Below are positions 52,578 to 60,974 of a DNA stretch of 64,000 nucleotides, one piece after another. How positions within the stretch are numbered: position 1 is the stretch's first letter; each line of letters opens with the position of its first letter. Where the stretch lies: positions 1,860,001 to 1,924,000 of the forward strand of contig OZ245025.1 of NCBI GenBank assembly GCA_965223465.1, written 5' to 3'. Under the pieces are notes generated by a model, which ran no database searches, was not told the origin of the DNA, and worked only from the letters and a program-made list of their open reading frames with translations. The stretch comes from JAAELZ01 sp965223465. GTDB taxonomy: Bacteria > Pseudomonadota > Gammaproteobacteria > Arenicellales > Poriferihabitantaceae. Both the position numbers and the translations under genes were made by a program.

Positions 52578-53594
52578 ATGAAAACTATTCAAAAAACAGC
52601 TATTTTATGTCTATTAACGCATAGCCTGTTCGCGTCACCAACTGGGTTCGCGAGCGACTGTGGCAGCTTTCAACTCGCGGAGATGGATTGGGCCTCGGCG
52701 GAGTTAATGGCCAATGTTGACAAGTTCATCCTGGAAGCCGGCTATGGTTGCGATGTTGAACTTGTTCCCGGTGCTTCGGCCACCACCTTTGCTTCCATGA
52801 ATGAAAAAGGCCAACCGGATGTGGCGCCAGAAATGTGGGTCAACTCGGTGCGCGTGCCGTTGGAAAAAGCGATAGCAGAAGGCTCGCTTATTTCAGTCAA
52901 TGGGGGTCCTATTTCTGACCTGGGAGAAGGATGGTGGATTTCGCCCAAAACGGCAGAGATGTACCCAGAGCTAACGACCGTACAAGCAGTCTTAAAACGC
53001 CCAGATTTGTTTCCAGACAAAGAAGATCCTTCCAAAGGCGCTTTTGTAGGCTGTCCTTCTGGCTGGGGTTGTCAGGACCCAAACATCAATTTATTTCGCG
53101 CGTTTAAAATGGAAGAAGCGGGTTGGAAATTGATTGACCCGGGCTCTGCCGCAGGGCTGGATGGTTCGATGACTAAGGCGGTGGAACGCGGTGAAAACTG
53201 GTTTGGCTACTATTGGTCACCCACCGCCATGATCGGCAAGAATAAAATGGTTAAACTGGATTTTGGCGTACCCTTTGCGGGAGATGACAATTGGAACAAC
53301 TGTATCGTCAAACCCGCTGGAGAATGCGAGAACCCGCAGCCAACCACGTGGACCAACTCTGAGGTACATACTTTAATCACGGACGATGCCCAGAAAACCA
53401 TGGGTGAAGAAGCGCAGAAATACTTTGAGAGCCGGATTTTCCCAGGTGAAATCATGAATGAGATGCTGGTTTTTATGAATGAAGAACAAGCTGATGGTGC
53501 AGATGCCGCAATTGAGTTTCTGACGCAGCAAGAATCGGTCTGGACGTCATGGGTTCCTGAGGACGTCGCGCAGAAAGTCAAGGATACGCTATAA
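52578..53594 (+). CDS. Betaine/choline-type ABC transporter substrate-binding protein
   Basis: A 338-residue periplasmic binding protein of the OpuAC/ProX type. A signal peptide (TAILCLLTHSLFASPTGFA) precedes the mature start SDCGSFQLAEMDW. The body shows PEMWVNSVRVPLEKAI, WWISPKTAEMYPEL, GCPSGWGCQDPN and GYYWSPTAMIGK, with many Trp/Tyr residues as expected for binding a quaternary amine in an aromatic cage. The ATG at 52578 begins the signal peptide; a longer frame from 52545 adds residues that are not signal-like. Substrate is inferred only by family. Confidence 0.87.
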   Translation: MKTIQKTAILCLLTHSLFASPTGFASDCGSFQLAEMDWASAELMANVDKFILEAGYGCDVELVPGASATTFASMNEKGQPDVAPEMWVNSVRVPLEKAIAEGSLISVNGGPISDLGEGWWISPKTAEMYPELTTVQAVLKRPDLFPDKEDPSKGAFVGCPSGWGCQDPNINLFRAFKMEEAGWKLIDPGSAAGLDGSMTKAVERGENWFGYYWSPTAMIGKNKMVKLDFGVPFAGDDNWNNCIVKPAGECENPQPTTWTNSEVHTLITDDAQKTMGEEAQKYFESRIFPGEIMNEMLVFMNEEQADGADAAIEFLTQQESVWTSWVPEDVAQKVKDTL

Positions 53595-53699
53595 AAACAG
53601 GCACCAGCGATACGGCTCTTTCCAAAACCAGCAACCCTAGTTAAGGAAGCAGTCGGTTCTGCAGCTTGCCAAGCTGACAACTGTGTCACTGGAAAATAA

Positions 53700-54584
53700 A
53701 TGATGGATTTTGACAAATTTCCCGCGATGGAGCGCAACCAGCTGCGCGATTTCAAGCAAGCCATCGACAGCACCTTCCGGGATTTTTCGCGCGAGTATGG
53801 CGAATCGCTGGAAGCATTTTTCGATCCACTGCTACGTTTTTTAGTCTGGTTTGAAAAACTACTGCTGGCGACACCCTGGCCAATAATCATCCTGATTTTT
53901 GCCGCCATTGCCTGGCTGGGAACGCGTAGCTGGAAAATCGTGCTAGGAACCGTCGCTTCACTTTTTTTAATTGGTTATCTGGGGATGTGGGAAGACACTA
54001 TGTCCACGCTGGCAATCATCTCCGTCGCGACTTTTGTCTGCATTGGTTTGGGTATTCCCTTGGGAATCGTGATGTCCAAATCGAATTTCGCACAAAGCGT
54101 CATTTCACCCGTACTCGATATCATGCAAACCATTCCTGCATTTGTCTACCTGGTGCCGGTGGTCATGTTGCTGGGTATTGGTAAGGTTCCCGGACTGATC
54201 GCAGTTTGTATTTACGCGCTTCCGCCGATCATCCGTCTAACCAATTTGGGCATTCGACTGGTGGATAAAGAGGCGCTGGAAGCGGCAGATTCATTTGGTG
54301 CCAGCCCGATGCAGCGCCTGTTTGGTGTACAAATTCCGCTGGCCCTGCCGACATTATTTGCGGGCATTAATCAAACCATCATGATGGCTCTCGCGATGGT
54401 GGTAATTGCCTCGATGATCGGGGTCGCAGGCCTGGGCGTACCGGTACTGAAATCTATTTCTAATCAATATCTGGCGTTAGGCTTAATCAACGGCCTAGCC
54501 ATTGTTGCGTTGGCGATCATTTTTGATCGAATCACGCAAAAATTTGGTAAGCGATTACAAAGCTATCGCGCTGAGGAGCACTGA
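53700..54584 (+). CDS. Betaine-type ABC transporter permease
   Basis: A 294-residue ProW/OpuAB-like permease. About 60 N-terminal soluble residues precede a first span (WPIIILIFAAIAWLG). The usual permease core follows: VATFVCIGLGIPLGIVMSK, MQTIPAFVYLVPVVMLLGIG and the EAA-type loop EALEAADSFGASPMQRLFGVQIPLALPT (quoted in parts). The ATG at 53700 is followed directly by a second ATG. It sits 105 bases after the binding-protein gene, and its last codons supply the ribosome site (GAGGAG) of the ATPase gene. Confidence 0.92.
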   Translation: MMDFDKFPAMERNQLRDFKQAIDSTFRDFSREYGESLEAFFDPLLRFLVWFEKLLLATPWPIIILIFAAIAWLGTRSWKIVLGTVASLFLIGYLGMWEDTMSTLAIISVATFVCIGLGIPLGIVMSKSNFAQSVISPVLDIMQTIPAFVYLVPVVMLLGIGKVPGLIAVCIYALPPIIRLTNLGIRLVDKEALEAADSFGASPMQRLFGVQIPLALPTLFAGINQTIMMALAMVVIASMIGVAGLGVPVLKSISNQYLALGLINGLAIVALAIIFDRITQKFGKRLQSYRAEEH

Positions 54585-54586
54585 CC

Positions 54587-55621
54587 CTGAAAGGCGATAT
54601 TAAAATCAAAAGGCTGTATAAGATATTTGGCCGCCAACCGGACAGTGCGCTACAGCGGGTTAAAGCAGGAATTACCAAGCAGGAGCTGGTTGAAAAGCAC
54701 AATCACGTTATCGGTCTGAATAATATCAATTTGACCCTGCCCGAGCGGCAGATTTCAGTCATCATGGGCCTATCAGGTTCTGGTAAATCAACCCTGATTC
54801 GTCATATCAACCGCCTGATAGAACCCACTTCCGGAAAAATTTACGTGGACGACGAAGATGTCGTATCGATGTCCCGTCAGGCACTGCGAGACTTTCGTCG
54901 CTTCAAAACTTCCATGGTGTTTCAAAACTTTGGCCTATTTATTCACAAAACCGTTACGGAAAATGTGGCCTACGGGCTGAAAATACAAGGAAAACCCAGC
55001 CAGCACATCCAGGAACGAACCGCCGAATGGATTGATCGCGTGGGTCTAAATGGTTACGAAGATCATTATCCACAACAGCTTTCTGGCGGTATGCGCCAAC
55101 GCGTTGGCTTAGCGCGCGCACTAGCGCCCAATACCCAGATTTTGCTGATGGACGAAGCCTTTTCCGCGCTCGATCCTCTGATTCGCTTTGATATGCAAAA
55201 TATGTTGCTCAAACTGCAGGATGAGCTCCATAAAACTGTGGTTTTTATTACCCATGATCTGGAGGAAGCACTCCAATTAGGCGACCAAGTCGCTATTTTG
55301 CAAGATGGCGAAGTGATTCAGAACAGCAGCCCACAGGATATTATTTTGCACCCCACCAACGATTATGTTTTTGATTTTGTTAAAGACATTAATCGCGCTC
55401 GGATACTGAAAATCAAAGCGATTATGCGGAAAGGCAATGGTACTGCTACCGGACTTTCACTTTCAAAAGAGACCCTGCTTGAAGAGGCGCTGCAACGCGT
55501 GGCCAAGACTGAAAATCACACCGCCGATGTTACTGACGAACACGGGCGGTTAGTGGGTCAAGTAAGCCTGGAGCAGATCGTGAAAGCTATTGCCCGGCCT
55601 GAAATAGCGCCCACTGAATAA
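54587..55621 (+). CDS. Betaine-type ABC transporter ATPase with one CBS domain; CTG start
   Basis: A ProV/OpuAA-like ATPase, 344 residues when started at CTG 54587. The segment before the first ordinary start codon (TTG 54731) encodes IKIKRLYKIFG and GLNNINLTLPERQ, which match the conserved N-terminus of ProV, so the true start must be upstream. In frame there is only CTG (54581, 54587) or ATT (54596). GAGGAG at 54573-54578 is eight bases before CTG 54587. Downstream are Walker A MGLSGSGKST, signature LSGGMRQRVGLARAL and Walker B ILLMDEAFSALDP. The C-terminus is a single CBS-like unit (HTADVTDEHGRLVGQVS), shorter than the E. coli ProV tail. Confidence 0.85.
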   Translation: MKGDIKIKRLYKIFGRQPDSALQRVKAGITKQELVEKHNHVIGLNNINLTLPERQISVIMGLSGSGKSTLIRHINRLIEPTSGKIYVDDEDVVSMSRQALRDFRRFKTSMVFQNFGLFIHKTVTENVAYGLKIQGKPSQHIQERTAEWIDRVGLNGYEDHYPQQLSGGMRQRVGLARALAPNTQILLMDEAFSALDPLIRFDMQNMLLKLQDELHKTVVFITHDLEEALQLGDQVAILQDGEVIQNSSPQDIILHPTNDYVFDFVKDINRARILKIKAIMRKGNGTATGLSLSKETLLEEALQRVAKTENHTADVTDEHGRLVGQVSLEQIVKAIARPEIAPTE

Positions 55622-55639
55622 TTGTAATCGCCAACCCCA

Positions 55640-56221
55640 CTACGTTTGTAGTGCGTCCAACAATGGGGTCACAAAACGATACGTCAAACCCCATAAAGCA
55701 TTGTTTCCTTCTGGAAAGGCAATGGCCGGGTAGGGCTGATCACTAAAATCGAAGTTAAGCTCGGTCGCATTGTTCGGGTCAAGTAAGTGGGAGAGCGGAA
55801 CCCACTCGATTTTAGCAACCTCGTAGTTTGGGCATAAATCCAAATCGTAATCTGGTTCAATCCAATAAACCAAACAAGCAATGATAACCCCCGCAGGCTG
55901 ATTAGCCCGACGGCCTGAAAGCTCATCCAAGACCCCGATTTGGATATGCTGCGTAAGATCCAGATTGATTTCCTCGAGCGTTTCCCGGATGACTGTATCC
56001 GTGAGACCCTTGTCACTGGGTTCAAATCGACCACCCGGGAAAGCAATATGTCCAGACCAGGGGTCGTCTGGATGAATTGCGCGGGTGATGAAAAGCATTT
56101 CAGTTTCATCCAAACCTTCGCGCAGGATCATGGCCACAGCGGCCTGGCTTTCTCCTTGACGATCCAAGACTTGCGCGGATCGGCTGTTTAACCAGGTTTC
56201 TATGTCGATGCGGTTAGTCAT
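55640..56221 (-). CDS. NUDIX hydrolase, CoA pyrophosphatase type
   Basis: A 193-residue NUDIX enzyme. The NUDIX box GGRFEPSDKGLTDTVIRETLEEI lies at about 63-85 (quoted without its last two residues), preceded by WSGHIAFPGG, which marks the CoA diphosphatase (NudL/NUDT7) group. Expected reaction: cleavage of CoA or acyl-CoA to phosphopantetheine and 3',5'-ADP. It is convergent with the ABC transporter, with 18 bases between stops. Confidence 0.86.
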   Translation of the reverse strand: MTNRIDIETWLNSRSAQVLDRQGESQAAVAMILREGLDETEMLFITRAIHPDDPWSGHIAFPGGRFEPSDKGLTDTVIRETLEEINLDLTQHIQIGVLDELSGRRANQPAGVIIACLVYWIEPDYDLDLCPNYEVAKIEWVPLSHLLDPNNATELNFDFSDQPYPAIAFPEGNNALWGLTYRFVTPLLDALQT

Positions 56222-56441
56222 TAATCAAAACTATTGTGAATCGGCTTTTCCTTATGCAGGTTATCGATATTCCAATTGGGCTACAACGAAAATAGTTTAT
56301 TTTCCCGCCCGTGCTGCAAAGACTATTAATAGAAAGCTCTACTCTAACTTTCTCCCCAGGCGCTTTCCTTTACCTAACCTAGATACTCAATTGTATCCCG
56401 TCATTACCATGTTAGGCAGTTACTTTTTGACACTACCACAA

Positions 56442-56709
56442 ATGGCACCAGTCCGACTCTCCGAATATGGATCTGAAACCCTTTTTTACGCATTTATCAG
56501 CTAAGAGAGTGTTAGCTAATTTGGACAAATTCAGGTACGTGGTCATAGATTTTCTGGGCGTTGAGAAAATAGGCCAAGCATTTGCTGAAGAAATATTCAG
56601 GGCACATGCTAATAATCACCCTGATACGAATTTGGACTCCACTAATATGAGCAAGGGAATCGAGAAAATGGTAAAGGCAGCAATTTCAATTCGAAATCGC
56701 AAGCGCTAA
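56442..56709 (+). pseudogene. STAS-like (DUF4325) protein broken by a frameshift
   Basis: The frame from ATG 56442 reads MAPVRLSEYGSETLF and then stops at 56504. The next frame, from 56467, continues with THLSAKRVLANLDKFRYVV and the strongly DUF4325-like IDFLGVEKIGQAFAEEIF. The two parts join at a run of six T (56482-56487); deletion of one base there restores one frame of about 88 codons. DUF4325 proteins often sit in signalling proteins or next to anti-sigma-like ATPases, but none is nearby. It may be a decayed gene or a homopolymer read error. Confidence 0.6.
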
Positions 56710-56732
56710 CTTGATTGGGCAATTAAGAATGA

Positions 56733-57371
56733 CTACTTACAAACTAGTCTTGATATTGTCCATAAGTTGAACTTCAGGCGCTCTTCCAGTGACTTTTTAG
56801 ACATCAACGATTTATTATAAACGATACTCCCTGTATATCGGTTAGTCAGATAATAATAGCCTATAGCTGCGATAGTTATATTTAATTGGACCGGGTCTAT
56901 ACCTTCTTGAAAAACACCTTCTTTTACGCCTCTTTGAAGTATTTTATCGACGGTTTGTACAATTCCAGCTCGAGACTTCTTTATTATCTTAGAGTCCTTT
57001 ATATGTTCGGCTTTGTGTAAATTGGCACTGTTTACCAAACTTAAAAAACCAGGGTTATCCAAATAATATTGCCAGGTGAAACGCACCAGTTTTTCCAGAG
57101 CCTCTTTGGGTGGCAGAGAGTCGAAGTCTAATTCTTCTTCAGCATTACGGATATCCTGATAAATATCTTCCAAAACTGCCGTAAATAATTGTTCCTTATT
57201 GCCGAAATATTGATAAATCATCCCTTTATTGGATTGAGATCTTTCTGCAATAATGTCTACGCGCGCTCCCCCTAAGCCATTTTCAGAAAACTCACTTGTA
57301 GCCGCTGAAAGAATTCTCGCCTTGGTAGCATTGGCATCACGCTTATGCCTGGTTTTGTTGGTTGTTCCCAT
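56733..57371 (-). CDS. TetR-family transcriptional regulator
   Basis: A 212-residue repressor. The N-terminal helix-turn-helix is ILSAATSEFSENGLGGARVDIIAERSQSNKGMIYQYFGNKEQLF (given in family order); the C-terminal ligand domain contains FTWQYYLDNPGFLSLVNSANL. It lies beside a CoA-dependent catabolic cluster whose divergent promoter carries a palindrome of TetR type, so it is the likely regulator, with an acyl-CoA or free acid as inducer. The ATG at 57371 overlaps its AAGG site, so start choice is uncertain. Confidence 0.9.
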   Translation of the reverse strand: MGTTNKTRHKRDANATKARILSAATSEFSENGLGGARVDIIAERSQSNKGMIYQYFGNKEQLFTAVLEDIYQDIRNAEEELDFDSLPPKEALEKLVRFTWQYYLDNPGFLSLVNSANLHKAEHIKDSKIIKKSRAGIVQTVDKILQRGVKEGVFQEGIDPVQLNITIAAIGYYYLTNRYTGSIVYNKSLMSKKSLEERLKFNLWTISRLVCK

Positions 57372-57729
57372 CCTTACTCACAGTGTCAATCACGGGCTCA
57401 TCATAGCATCTATAGCGCGTTGATTATCAATTTTTGACATTCAATCAATCTTTACTGGATAGTGTCGTAGTGCTTGGAGATATCTGAACATAGCTGTTTA
57501 CGAAAACAACTGGAGGCAAATTGCAACCTTTGACACATTAACAATGCTCAGTTGCACCACGTTAATAGTATTTGTTGCGCGGCACATCTCTGGTGAATGC
57601 ACCCAGTGCCTCATTGCTTCGTGGCTTGCGGGAAAACTGCTTCCTGAAAGGTAATTCGGCATTTGGCTGTTTCTTGCTGGTGTGCGCGAGGTTTTACCGA
57701 GGCCCTCAAACAGTCAAACAGATAGGGAC
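57372..57729. other. Gap between tetR and the AroE-like gene, no gene seen
   Basis: About 360 bases. A 65-codon frame at 57572-57769 has odd composition, no ribosome site, and overlaps the AroE-like gene, so I do not call it. I find no copy of the 22-bp operator seen at 60922-60943 here. Confidence 0.6.
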
Positions 57730-58545
57730 TCAGCTTATATTGAAAAAATCCAACATCGCGGCCGCCTGACCACGAATTGTCGCGTAACCAGTATGTGTTT
57801 CACATCTTCTTTTTTCTGCAGCTTTTAGAAAACGCGTTACCGGGGGCTTCATGATCATCTCGGCAACAAGTTGATGCGGTTCCAAAAGCGCTGGATCCAG
57901 AGGAAAAGGGTCGTCGGGTTTCATGCCAAGCGGCGTTGCGTTAGCGATAATATCAAACCCTTGTGGATGGGGGCTTCCTTGCTCAGCATCGAGTCCAGGG
58001 AAATTTGCCTGCAAATTCGCGACTACTTTATCCGTCTTTTCCGAGTCGATGTCATATAGCCGGATTCTGGAGATACTTGCCTCAGCCAGTGCAAAAGCCA
58101 TGGCACTGCCTGCGCCACCTGCCCCTAGCAATAAAATAGAACGCCCCTTGATTGCGTGATTGGCAGCTAACAGCCCGTTAACGAATCCAACGCCATCCAA
58201 AATATCTCCGTGCCAACGTCCATCGCCCTGGCGGCGAAGAATATTGGTGCCACCAACCATCTGTGCGCGTTGCGTAACACTGTCGGCAAATTGCAGAAAA
58301 TTGCTTTTGTGCGGTATTGTGGGGATGATGCCGTCGAGGTTTTTGATGGTTTTAAGTGCCGGTAGAACGGTGTTTATGTCTGCATTGCCAAACTGAAAGG
58401 GAACAAAAACCACGTCGGCACCTTTTTCACTGGCCATGCGGTTGAGTAATTGTGTCGATCTCACCTGTCTGATTGGGTCGCCTACAACGATGTAGAGGCG
58501 CGTTTCACCGGTAATTGGTTCCGGTGTTGCGTTGGTTGTCATCAT
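57730..58545 (-). CDS. AroE-like shikimate/quinate dehydrogenase paralogue
   Basis: A 271-residue NAD(P)-dependent dehydrogenase of the AroE fold. The catalytic lysine motif TIPHK and the aspartate in DILDGVGF are present, and the cofactor loop is LLLGAGGAGSAMAFAL. The substrate pocket differs: where AroE has SxSPxxHN, this protein has QVRSTQLLN. It should act on a related hydroxy-acid or hydroaromatic ring rather than shikimate itself. It lies last in the minus-strand part of the CoA cluster, so it is probably catabolic; the real aroE is expected elsewhere. The next gene (SDR) ends six bases upstream. Confidence 0.78.
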   Translation of the reverse strand: MMTTNATPEPITGETRLYIVVGDPIRQVRSTQLLNRMASEKGADVVFVPFQFGNADINTVLPALKTIKNLDGIIPTIPHKSNFLQFADSVTQRAQMVGGTNILRRQGDGRWHGDILDGVGFVNGLLAANHAIKGRSILLLGAGGAGSAMAFALAEASISRIRLYDIDSEKTDKVVANLQANFPGLDAEQGSPHPQGFDIIANATPLGMKPDDPFPLDPALLEPHQLVAEMIMKPPVTRFLKAAEKRRCETHTGYATIRGQAAAMLDFFNIS

Positions 58546-58551
58546 GGCTGC

Positions 58552-59337
58552 CTAAAACCGTGGAATGAGTAGCCCGGCATCTGCCATTATGGGCTGACCG
58601 GTGATATAGGGAAGACCCCCGGTGGCCAGGGTCGCGACGGTGGTTCCCATATCTTCGGCTGTCCCCATGCGGCTTATAAGCGTCAATTCCTCTTCTTCTA
58701 TGCGTCGTTGATAGAGCTCCCAGGCAGGTTTCGACATATCCGTCTTAATCAAGCCGGGCTGTAGTTCGAACACCATGATTCCTTCCTTTGCCAGGCGAAC
58801 GGCGAGCGTTTTCGACATCATCGATGCTGCAGCTTTGGACATACAGTATTCAATGCGATTAATGCTTGCGGCCACTGCATTGACCGAGGTGACATTAATA
58901 ATACTGTGGTAGGCATCGCTTCGCTCAGATCGCGACAATACACGGCCGGCAAAGGCTTTGGCCAGGAAGAAAGCGCCTTTGGCATTGACGTTGAGACATC
59001 TGTCATAGCTTTCTTCGGTTACATCCAGAAGGTCACCGCGGTTGAGCACCGAAACCCCGGCATTGTTGACGAGGGTGGACAATGGGCCAATGGCATCTTC
59101 AGCCTTGGCGAGCAGCTCGTCATGGCTTTTTATATCGGAGATATCGCCAGGAATGGCAATGACATCGGCTCCTTTCTTCTTTAGTTCACGTTCGGTCGCG
59201 TGCAGGGCTTCGAGGTTAGCGACGCTGTTTAACGCGATGCTGAACCCTTTATCTGCGAGCGCAAGCGCGATTCCCTTACCAATACCTCTACCACTCCCGG
59301 TAATAAAAGCGGCGGGTCTGTTATTGTTACTCATCAT
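58552..59337 (-). CDS. Short-chain dehydrogenase/reductase (FabG-like)
   Basis: A 261-residue SDR. The cofactor motif is ITGSGRGIGKGIALAL, the NNAG motif is LVNNAGVSV, and the catalytic Ser-Tyr-Lys triad is in INVTSVNA and YCMSKAAA. The C-terminus ends with TGQPIMADAGLLIPRF. It presumably oxidises or reduces a hydroxyl group of the compound handled by this cluster. It lies 18 bases before the CoA-transferase stop. Confidence 0.88.
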   Translation of the reverse strand: MMSNNNRPAAFITGSGRGIGKGIALALADKGFSIALNSVANLEALHATERELKKKGADVIAIPGDISDIKSHDELLAKAEDAIGPLSTLVNNAGVSVLNRGDLLDVTEESYDRCLNVNAKGAFFLAKAFAGRVLSRSERSDAYHSIINVTSVNAVAASINRIEYCMSKAAASMMSKTLAVRLAKEGIMVFELQPGLIKTDMSKPAWELYQRRIEEEELTLISRMGTAEDMGTTVATLATGGLPYITGQPIMADAGLLIPRF

Positions 59338-59355
59338 GTTTGTATCCTGTTGGAG

Positions 59356-60870
59356 TTAGTCAAGCGGCATTTGTTTTGGGTTGTTAACCAGTGGTTTGAA
59401 CGCCATGCGTTCGATGATGTCGGCTTGGATGTTCACCCCGGGTGCTACCTCATCGAGGAGAATGCCATCTTTCGTGAGGCGGAATACGCAACGCTCGGTT
59501 ACGTAGAGAACTGTCTGGCCATTTTTTAAAGCTTGGGCGCCGTTGAAGGTGGTATGACGTGCCTTATCAACAATTTTGGGAATAGTTCCAGGGTTACGAA
59601 TGCACAGTTCATTATCCTCGATGATAACATTCAGGCCGCGTGCTTCGAATGTTCCACAGAAAACCAGTGAATGGGCACCGGTGGCTATCTCCATAAACCC
59701 TCCAGGGCCTACAACCGATGGACCTAACATCGATACGTTGACGTTCCCTTGCTTATCCAGCTCGCCCATTCCCAAAAACGCGATGTCCAACCCTCCACCT
59801 GAGAAAAAGTCGAATTGCTGCAAGGAGCTGATTATCGCTCTAGGATAACGGGCCGCTCCAAACATATGCCCATCGAGGCGCTCTCCACCATAAAGCCCTT
59901 GTTCTACCAGCTCAGAGCACTGCGAAACAACGTCGGGGTCTGCCATTTCGGATACCAGGCTGGGAATGCCAAAGCCATAGTTTACGGTCATTCCAGGCTT
60001 GAGCTCACGCGCAGCCCGACGGGCGATCACTGCTTTAACCCCATCCCCGGCCACGGATTGCGCATCGCTTTTAGGAGTCGGTACTGCCTCGCCACTTATT
60101 GCCGGGTCGTAATCGCTATCATCGCTCTGTCGTTGATTTGCGTTAACGCATACAGACTCGATAAGTGTGCCAGGAACGGTAACCATACGCGCTGGAACAA
60201 TCGGTGTATCGACAATGGACTTAACCTGAGCATATACCTTGCCACCACTGTTTCGTCCGGCTAAAGCCACGGCGAGCACGTCCAGATCCGTGGGTTCCTC
60301 ACTCGTTGTGAGGTTGCCTTCTGCATCAGCGACCGTTCCACGAATGATGGCGACATCAATTTTTATAGGCTTGTAATGCAAATACGTTTCTCCATCCAGC
60401 GTAATGCGGTCGACCAGGTTTTCGGTAGAGATGGAGTTGCACTTTCCTCCTGATATTTTTGGATCAACAAACGTCCCCAAACCGACCTTGGTGATGACCC
60501 CCGGACGCCCGGCGCCTACTTCACGAAACAGTGTTGAGATAACCCCGCCGGGAAAAGTATAGGCTTCAATTTTTCCGGTCCGCGCCAATTCCTGCATGGT
60601 TGGCGACCAGGACCAATGACCGCCTATAACTCGCTTGACCATACCTTCGTGTGCGAAACGATTAATGCCCCTGTCTTTACCATCACCAACACCAAGGGCA
60701 TGGACCAATGTCAGATTTTTGGGGTGACCCTTTGTTAAAAAGCGTCGCTCGATTTCCTCAAAGATTGCATCTGCCAGCAATAGCGTTCCTGAACCCGTAA
60801 TGGCAATGGTGGCGCCATCTGGAATTTCAGCTGCTATCTTGTTTGGAGTTGCCAATTTGACTTGTTTCAT
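59356..60870 (-). CDS. Family I CoA-transferase (acetate/propionate CoA-transferase type)
   Basis: A 504-residue fused alpha-beta CoA-transferase. The N-terminal half shows GATIAITGSGTLLLADAIFEEIE and ALGVGDGKDRGINRFAHEGMVKRVIGGHW (in family order). The C-terminal half has the nucleophile glutamate in VEQGLYGGERLDG, then FFSGGGLDIAFLGMGELDKQGNVNVS. It activates a carboxylic acid with CoA taken from an acyl-CoA, with no ATP cost. First gene of the minus-strand arm of the catabolic cluster; the ribosome site AAAGG is visible. Confidence 0.9.
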   Translation of the reverse strand: MKQVKLATPNKIAAEIPDGATIAITGSGTLLLADAIFEEIERRFLTKGHPKNLTLVHALGVGDGKDRGINRFAHEGMVKRVIGGHWSWSPTMQELARTGKIEAYTFPGGVISTLFREVGAGRPGVITKVGLGTFVDPKISGGKCNSISTENLVDRITLDGETYLHYKPIKIDVAIIRGTVADAEGNLTTSEEPTDLDVLAVALAGRNSGGKVYAQVKSIVDTPIVPARMVTVPGTLIESVCVNANQRQSDDSDYDPAISGEAVPTPKSDAQSVAGDGVKAVIARRAARELKPGMTVNYGFGIPSLVSEMADPDVVSQCSELVEQGLYGGERLDGHMFGAARYPRAIISSLQQFDFFSGGGLDIAFLGMGELDKQGNVNVSMLGPSVVGPGGFMEIATGAHSLVFCGTFEARGLNVIIEDNELCIRNPGTIPKIVDKARHTTFNGAQALKNGQTVLYVTERCVFRLTKDGILLDEVAPGVNIQADIIERMAFKPLVNNPKQMPLD

Positions 60871-60892
60871 TAAGAAAACCTTTTGTTATGGG

Positions 60893-60943
60893 TTGACAGA
60901 AATCACGAATACGATTAGTTTAATAACCAACTGGTTAGTTATT
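60893..60943. promoter_or_regulatory. Divergent control region with 22-bp TetR-type operator
   Basis: AATAACCAACTGGTTAGTTATT at 60922-60943 is symmetric at nine of eleven base pairs. It lies between the CoA-transferase gene (minus) and the flavoprotein gene (plus). TTGACA at 60893-60898 with TAGTTT 17 bases on suggests a promoter toward the plus strand whose start region is covered by the palindrome. Confidence 0.65.
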
Positions 60944-60974
60944 CAAGTATTATTTTAAAACTTTAGCGAGCTTG

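Noticed and set aside
57572..57769. 65-codon plus-strand frame upstream of the AroE-like gene
   Set aside because: Overlaps the end of the AroE-like gene on the other strand, has no ribosome site and no recognisable domain.
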